DNA of 64,000 nt, from contig NZ_JAGSNF010000003.1 of the NCBI RefSeq assembly GCF_018139485.1, positions 310,001 through 374,000 on the forward strand, in the 5' to 3' direction. Below are positions 60,862 to 64,000 of this stretch, piece after piece (within the stretch, counting starts at the first letter, position 1; each line of letters starts with the position of its first letter). This stretch comes from Phycicoccus avicenniae. GTDB taxonomy: Bacteria > Actinomycetota > Actinomycetes > Actinomycetales > Dermatophilaceae. The notes below the pieces were generated by a model, which saw only the letters and a program-made list of their open reading frames with translations, ran no database searches and was not told the origin of the DNA. The position numbers and the translations under genes are program-made.

Positions 60862-62247
60862 TCAGGCGCCCCGGACGGCCTTGGCGTACAGGTCCGGCAG
60901 GCGGTGGTCGGGGTCGTGGCGCTCCTTGAGCGCGGGGTAGTCGGCGCCGCCGTAGTGACGCCAGAAGGTGTCCTCGTCGTAGAAGGCCTCGGAGTAGAGG
61001 GACTTGTGCCCCCCGTGGGCGGTGACGACGTCCTCGATGCGGCGGTTCGTCGCCCCGGGCTCCCCCGGCGTCACCGGGACGGTGGACCAGAAGCCGACGT
61101 TGACGTACGTCTCCCCCGGCGCCAGGGGGTAGAGCGTCCACGTCCGGTCGTCGCGCAGCCGCAGGGGGCACAGCCAGACCGGCTCGATCGGGACCTCGCG
61201 CAGGAACCACCGGAGGAAGTCCGCGGTCCGCTCGAGGGGGATCTCCACGTCCTGGACGACGCGCTCCCGGGCCGGGCGACCACGGCGGGCCTCGAGCCGG
61301 TCGGCGACGTCGAAGCGGCGGTCGAGGGCGACGAGGCGCCAGTACACGCTGGAGCGCAGGTACCGCCGCGGCCAGAGCCGGCGGACGGCCGGGTGCTGGG
61401 CGCCGAACGCGCGCGAGCACCAGAACCAGTCGGTGTCCCACCTCCACAGGTAGTCGTGGGTCGTGAGGACGTCCCGCCGCGGCCTCGGCCCGTCGTGCCG
61501 GAGCGAGCGGTAGTAGACCTCCCGGCCCGTGTAGTCGCTCGTCGGGCCGGGGTCCTCGGTGCGCAGGCCGAGGACGAGGTAGGCCTCCTGCGCCGAGAAG
61601 ACGACGCCGTCGACGTAGTCGACCGGCTCCCCGTCCCAGGCGCCGGCGCTCGTCACGGCGCCGATGGCCGCGACGAGGTCGGCGACGTCGTGGAAGCGGA
61701 CGTGGCGCAGGGAGACCGTGCGGCCGACGGGCTCGAGCTCGATCCGCAGCCGGGTGGCGTAGCCGAGGGTCCCGTAGCTGTTGGGGAAGGCGTGGAAGAG
61801 GTCCGGGTGGCGGTCCGTCGCGTCGGTCGTCACGACCTCCCCCGCCCCGGTGAGGACGTCCATCTCGAGGACGGACTCGTGCGGGAGCCCGTTGCGCCAG
61901 GAGGCGGACTCGATGCCGAGGCCGGTGACGGCGCCGCCGAGGGTGATGGTGCGCAGCTGCGGGACGACGAGGGGGGTCAGCCCGTGCGGCAGGGTGGCCG
62001 CGACGAGGTCCTCGTACGTGCACATCCCCTGGACGTCGGCGGTGCGGGCGCCGGTGTCGATCGACACCACCCCGGTGAGGCCCGAGGTGTCCAGCCCCGG
62101 GGTGTCGGTCGCGGTGCGGGCCCGGAAGAGGTTGCTCGTGCGCTTGGCGAGCCGGACCGGCGCCCCCGCCGGGATGGCGCGATGGCTGTCGACGAGCCGC
62201 TGCACCCCCCGGTCGTGGGCGGCGAGGCCGGTGGTCGCCGCCGTCAC
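60862..62247 (-). CDS. tmsA: FAD-binding oxidoreductase (TmsA-like)
   Basis: A 461-residue protein with an FAD-binding PCMH domain: KRTSNLFRARTATDTPGLD, VVPQLRTITLGGAVTGLGIESASWRNGLPHE in two blocks, and SYGTLGYATRLRIELEP near residue 160. No signal peptide. With the adjacent CFA-type methyltransferase it matches the TmsA/BfaA enzyme that reduces 10-methylene to 10-methyl acyl chains (tuberculostearic-type acids). The GTG at 62247 overlaps the upstream MOSC-like stop (GTGA). tmsB starts 20 nt after its stop. Confidence 0.86.
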   Translation of the reverse strand: MTAATTGLAAHDRGVQRLVDSHRAIPAGAPVRLAKRTSNLFRARTATDTPGLDTSGLTGVVSIDTGARTADVQGMCTYEDLVAATLPHGLTPLVVPQLRTITLGGAVTGLGIESASWRNGLPHESVLEMDVLTGAGEVVTTDATDRHPDLFHAFPNSYGTLGYATRLRIELEPVGRTVSLRHVRFHDVADLVAAIGAVTSAGAWDGEPVDYVDGVVFSAQEAYLVLGLRTEDPGPTSDYTGREVYYRSLRHDGPRPRRDVLTTHDYLWRWDTDWFWCSRAFGAQHPAVRRLWPRRYLRSSVYWRLVALDRRFDVADRLEARRGRPARERVVQDVEIPLERTADFLRWFLREVPIEPVWLCPLRLRDDRTWTLYPLAPGETYVNVGFWSTVPVTPGEPGATNRRIEDVVTAHGGHKSLYSEAFYDEDTFWRHYGGADYPALKERHDPDHRLPDLYAKAVRGA

Positions 62248-62588
62248 GCCTCCTCCTCGACGACCTCCACGGCGTCGCCGACGGCCAGCGTCCCCGGCTC
62301 GCCGACGGCGGCGTACAGCCCCGGGCACGCGTTGCCGGTCGCCTCGACGGCCAGCAGCACGCCCCCGACGCGCACGAGGCGCCCCGCGAGCGACTCGACC
62401 TGCGCGGTGGGGACGTCGAGGACGAGGTTGGCCCGGGTCGCCGGGGCGTCGTGCCCGACGACGGAGACGGCGGCCCGTTTCGGCCGGTCGCCGACGAGCC
62501 CCTCGGCGGTCACCTCGGCCCGCTCGTGCTCCCGGCCGTCCTGCCCGCGCTCGGGGAAGGTGTGCAGCGCCTGCACGGTCATCGTCAT
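62244..62588 (-). CDS. MOSC-domain-like small protein
   Basis: A 114-residue protein resembling a minimal MOSC (molybdenum-cofactor sulfurase C-terminal) domain: GLVGDRPKRAAVSVVGHD, TRANLVLDVPTAQ, GRLVRVGGVLLAVEATGNACPGLYAAV in blocks, with the conserved Cys near residue 89 and a final GTLAVGDAVEV. It is shorter than typical MOSC proteins. First gene of the operon with tmsA and tmsB, overlapping tmsA by 4 nt, which suggests a linked but unknown function. The ATG has a weak TAGGAA hexamer 7 nt upstream. Confidence 0.75.
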   Translation of the reverse strand: MTMTVQALHTFPERGQDGREHERAEVTAEGLVGDRPKRAAVSVVGHDAPATRANLVLDVPTAQVESLAGRLVRVGGVLLAVEATGNACPGLYAAVGEPGTLAVGDAVEVVEEEA

Positions 62589-62661
62589 GCGTCCATTCCT
62601 ACACCCGGGGGCGGGGCCGCGCGCCAGGGGTCCCGGCGCTCGACACGCCGGAGGACACGGG

Positions 62662-62693
62662 CGAGCCCCCGGGCGCGTCGCGTCGGGGGCTCG
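62662..62693 (-). terminator. Hairpin after tRNA-Val
   Basis: Arms CGAGCCCCC (62662-62670) and GGGGGCTCG (62685-62693) flank a 14-nt loop, 4 nt downstream of the tRNA-Val 3' end. Likely terminator of tRNA transcription. Confidence 0.55.
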
Positions 62694-62697
62694 TCAG

Positions 62698-62771
62698 TGG
62701 ATGTGGAGGGACTCGAACCCCCGACCTCTCGCGTGTGAAGCGAACGCTCTAACCAGCTGAGCTACACATCC
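62698..62771 (-). tRNA. tRNA-Val (CAC)
   Basis: A 74-nt cloverleaf. Acceptor GGATGTG pairs with CACATCC, discriminator A. D-arm AGCTCAGCTGGTTAGAGC, anticodon stem TTCGC/GCGAG with loop TTCACAC (anticodon CAC), T-arm GGGGG-TTCGAGT-CCCTC. CCA is not encoded. A GC hairpin follows it on the minus strand. Confidence 0.95.
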
Positions 62772-62829
62772 GGGTGCCGTGCGGCGGGATGACCATACCC
62801 GGCGCCCCCGGCGCGCGGGTAATCGGGCG

Positions 62830-63321
62830 TCAGCCCCAGGAGAGGCCGAGGTTGCGCACGAGCCACCGGCCGGCCTCGATGGGGACGAACTCGGGCAGCC
62901 CGAACACCCGCAGGGTGGCCCAGACGACGGCCGCGACGAACGCGAACGTCAGCAGCCCGACGACGCCCTGGACGTACCAGGCCTGCCGCGCCATCCACCG
63001 TTCCCAGGCTCGCACGTTGGTGCGGACGAATCCGAGGAGGCGCTGCGCCCGCTCGAACTCCGTCGACAGGACGGCGAGGCCGATGATGACGATGAGCCAG
63101 CCGGGCCCCGGCAGGGGGACGAGCGCCAGTCCACCGACGACGAGGATGCTGCCGACGACGCCGACGACCAGCCGGTAGACCCGGTAGGTGGCGGGGTTCG
63201 CCCGGACCCGGCGGCGCCACTCCCAGTCCCGGCCGACGACGAGCGGCGGCGCCTCCTCGGGGGTGCTCGCCCCCGGGACGACCTCGCCCGTCTCGGCCCG
63301 ACGGGGCTCGCCGTCGCTCAC
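62830..63321 (-). CDS. PGPGW-motif membrane protein (TIGR02611 type)
   Basis: A 163-residue membrane protein carrying the PGPGW motif (LPGPGWLIVIIGLAVLSTEF near residue 70), which defines a family of unknown function. Predicted helices: about residues 49-66, 72-86 and 117-138. The N-terminal 45 residues are charged and cytoplasmic. The GTG at 63321 overlaps the stop of the aminotransferase gene (GTGA), so both are co-translated. Confidence 0.88.
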   Translation of the reverse strand: MSDGEPRRAETGEVVPGASTPEEAPPLVVGRDWEWRRRVRANPATYRVYRLVVGVVGSILVVGGLALVPLPGPGWLIVIIGLAVLSTEFERAQRLLGFVRTNVRAWERWMARQAWYVQGVVGLLTFAFVAAVVWATLRVFGLPEFVPIEAGRWLVRNLGLSWG

Positions 63322-64000
63322 GGGTCCTCGTCGGTCGCGGCGTGCCGGGCCCACGCGTCCTGGACGCGCCGCGTGACGCGGCCGGGGGCGCCGAGGGCGC
63401 GGCCGTCCACGGAGGAGACCGGCAGCACGTCCTTGAGGGAGGAGGTGAGGAAGACCTCGCGGGCGTCCTCGAGCACGGCGAGCGGCAGGGGGCGCTCGCG
63501 CACGTCGACGCCGTCGGCGCGGCACCACTCGAGGACGAGCTCTCGGGTGACGCCGGCGAGGCAGCCGCTGTCGAGGGGCGGGGTGAGGACCACGTCGTCG
63601 AGAACGACGAAGACGTTGCTCCCGGTTCCCTCGCACAGCTCGCCCCGGGTGTTCGCGAGCAGCGCCTCGAGCGCGCCGTGCTCCTGGGCGCGGGCCAGGG
63701 CGACGACGTTGTCGGCGTACGAGGTCGTCTTGAGCCCGGCCGTCGCGGACCGCTCGTTGCGCGTCCACGGCACCGTGACGACGGCCCCGGTGGCGGGCGG
63801 ACGGGCGTGCGCGACGGCGGTGACGATCGTCGTGAGGTCGGCGCCGAGCCGGTCGGACCCCAGCGGGCCACGTCCGCCCGTCACCGTCCAGCGCAGCCTC
63901 CCGAACTCGATCGGCGGTCCGGAGAGCACCGCCTCGACCCCCGCCCGGATCCGGTCGTGGTCGGCCCGGGGCAGGCCGAGCCCGGCCATCGTGCGGTCCA
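63318..64000 (-). CDS. Class IV aminotransferase/aminodeoxychorismate lyase-like, partial
   Basis: PLP enzyme of fold-type IV, with the N-terminus beyond the right window edge. The visible 227 residues begin inside the family (DRTMAGLGLP, the helix before the substrate loop). The PLP lysine is in GLKTTSYADNVVALARA, and GELCEGTGSNVFVVLDD and LTSSLKDVLPVSSVDGR follow. Length and the KTTSYADNV block fit 4-amino-4-deoxychorismate lyase (folate pathway), although branched-chain or D-amino-acid aminotransferases share these motifs. An ATG at 63989 is internal. It is coupled to the PGPGW gene. Confidence 0.85.
   Translation of the reverse strand, partial: DRTMAGLGLPRADHDRIRAGVEAVLSGPPIEFGRLRWTVTGGRGPLGSDRLGADLTTIVTAVAHARPPATGAVVTVPWTRNERSATAGLKTTSYADNVVALARAQEHGALEALLANTRGELCEGTGSNVFVVLDDVVLTPPLDSGCLAGVTRELVLEWCRADGVDVRERPLPLAVLEDAREVFLTSSLKDVLPVSSVDGRALGAPGRVTRRVQDAWARHAATDEDP

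Overview
The window is a GC-rich chromosomal segment (codons mostly end in G or C) from a free-living actinobacterium. Gene order closely matches mycobacterial and other actinobacterial housekeeping loci: gcvP / merR / DUF151 / ftsR / garA / gcvH / DUF881-sbp-DUF881 / pgsA2, der-cmk-tyrA-rluB-scpB-scpA-parA-xerD, and relA-apt-secF-secD-yajC-ruvB-ruvA-ruvC-yebC-pdxT ... pdxS ... pimA-patA-pgsA1-HIT ... thrS. Phosphatidylinositol mannoside genes without mycolate genes, and the overall style, suggest Micrococcales, perhaps an Intrasporangiaceae-like genus. The genus-level placement is inference. Nearly all genes are on the minus strand, with many 1-4 nt stop/start overlaps (ATGA, GTGA, TGATG), so most of the window is a series of long operons.

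Layout. 1-3889: sbcD (5' end outside the window) and sbcC. 3924-12590: glycine cleavage (gcvP behind a glycine riboswitch, gcvH), the regulators GarA, FtsR and a second MerR protein, DUF151 nuclease, and a membrane set DUF881-sbp-DUF881-pgsA2. 12671-15100: patB and a secreted ThuA-domain protein. 15208-16580: an inactivated IS481-family element lodged against the 3' end of tRNA-Pro(GGG), plus a remnant of an older related copy. 16718-25454: der, cmk, tyrA, rluB, scpB, scpA, parA, xerD and ald. 25574-32798: a small membrane protein, hisS, a metallo-beta-lactamase-fold hydrolase, a cyclophilin, a DUF349 protein and relA. 32819-39006: apt, the SecDF-YajC translocase accessories and ruvBAC behind a LexA box. 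39098-43859: yebC, pdxT, a GNAT protein, kynU, pdxS and a LemA-like protein. 43856-50694: pimA, patA, pgsA1, a HIT protein, an SDR, a GNAT protein and thrS. 50812-55298: a lineage-variable stretch with a GPP34 protein, an orphan gene with a disrupted 3' end, an APH-like kinase and an S9 peptidase. 55305-62588: fatty-acid genes, namely an htdX/fabG4/fadA2-like operon divergent from a TetR gene with tandem operator repeats, and a MOSC/tmsA/tmsB operon predicted to make 10-methyl branched fatty acids. 62698-64000: tRNA-Val(CAC), a PGPGW membrane protein and a partial aminodeoxychorismate-lyase-like gene.

How the genes work together. GarA (a phospho-switch on 2-oxoglutarate metabolism), glycine decarboxylase and the glycine riboswitch tie amino-nitrogen metabolism together. 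pgsA1-patA-pimA build the inositol phospholipid/PIM anchor. scpAB-parA-xerD serve chromosome organisation and segregation. ruvCAB is predicted to be SOS-controlled. The fatty-acid genes at the right end act on acyl-chain turnover and membrane-lipid methylation. No gap longer than about 300 bases lacks a gene apart from the broken IS region, and there is no CRISPR array, rRNA or prophage. The less ordinary observations are the nested IS481 insertion at tRNA-Pro, a predicted CTG start for xerD, widespread leaderless-type starts, a 20-bp inverted repeat upstream of the HIT gene, the tandem TetR operator repeats and the frameshifted orphan at 51624-52276.
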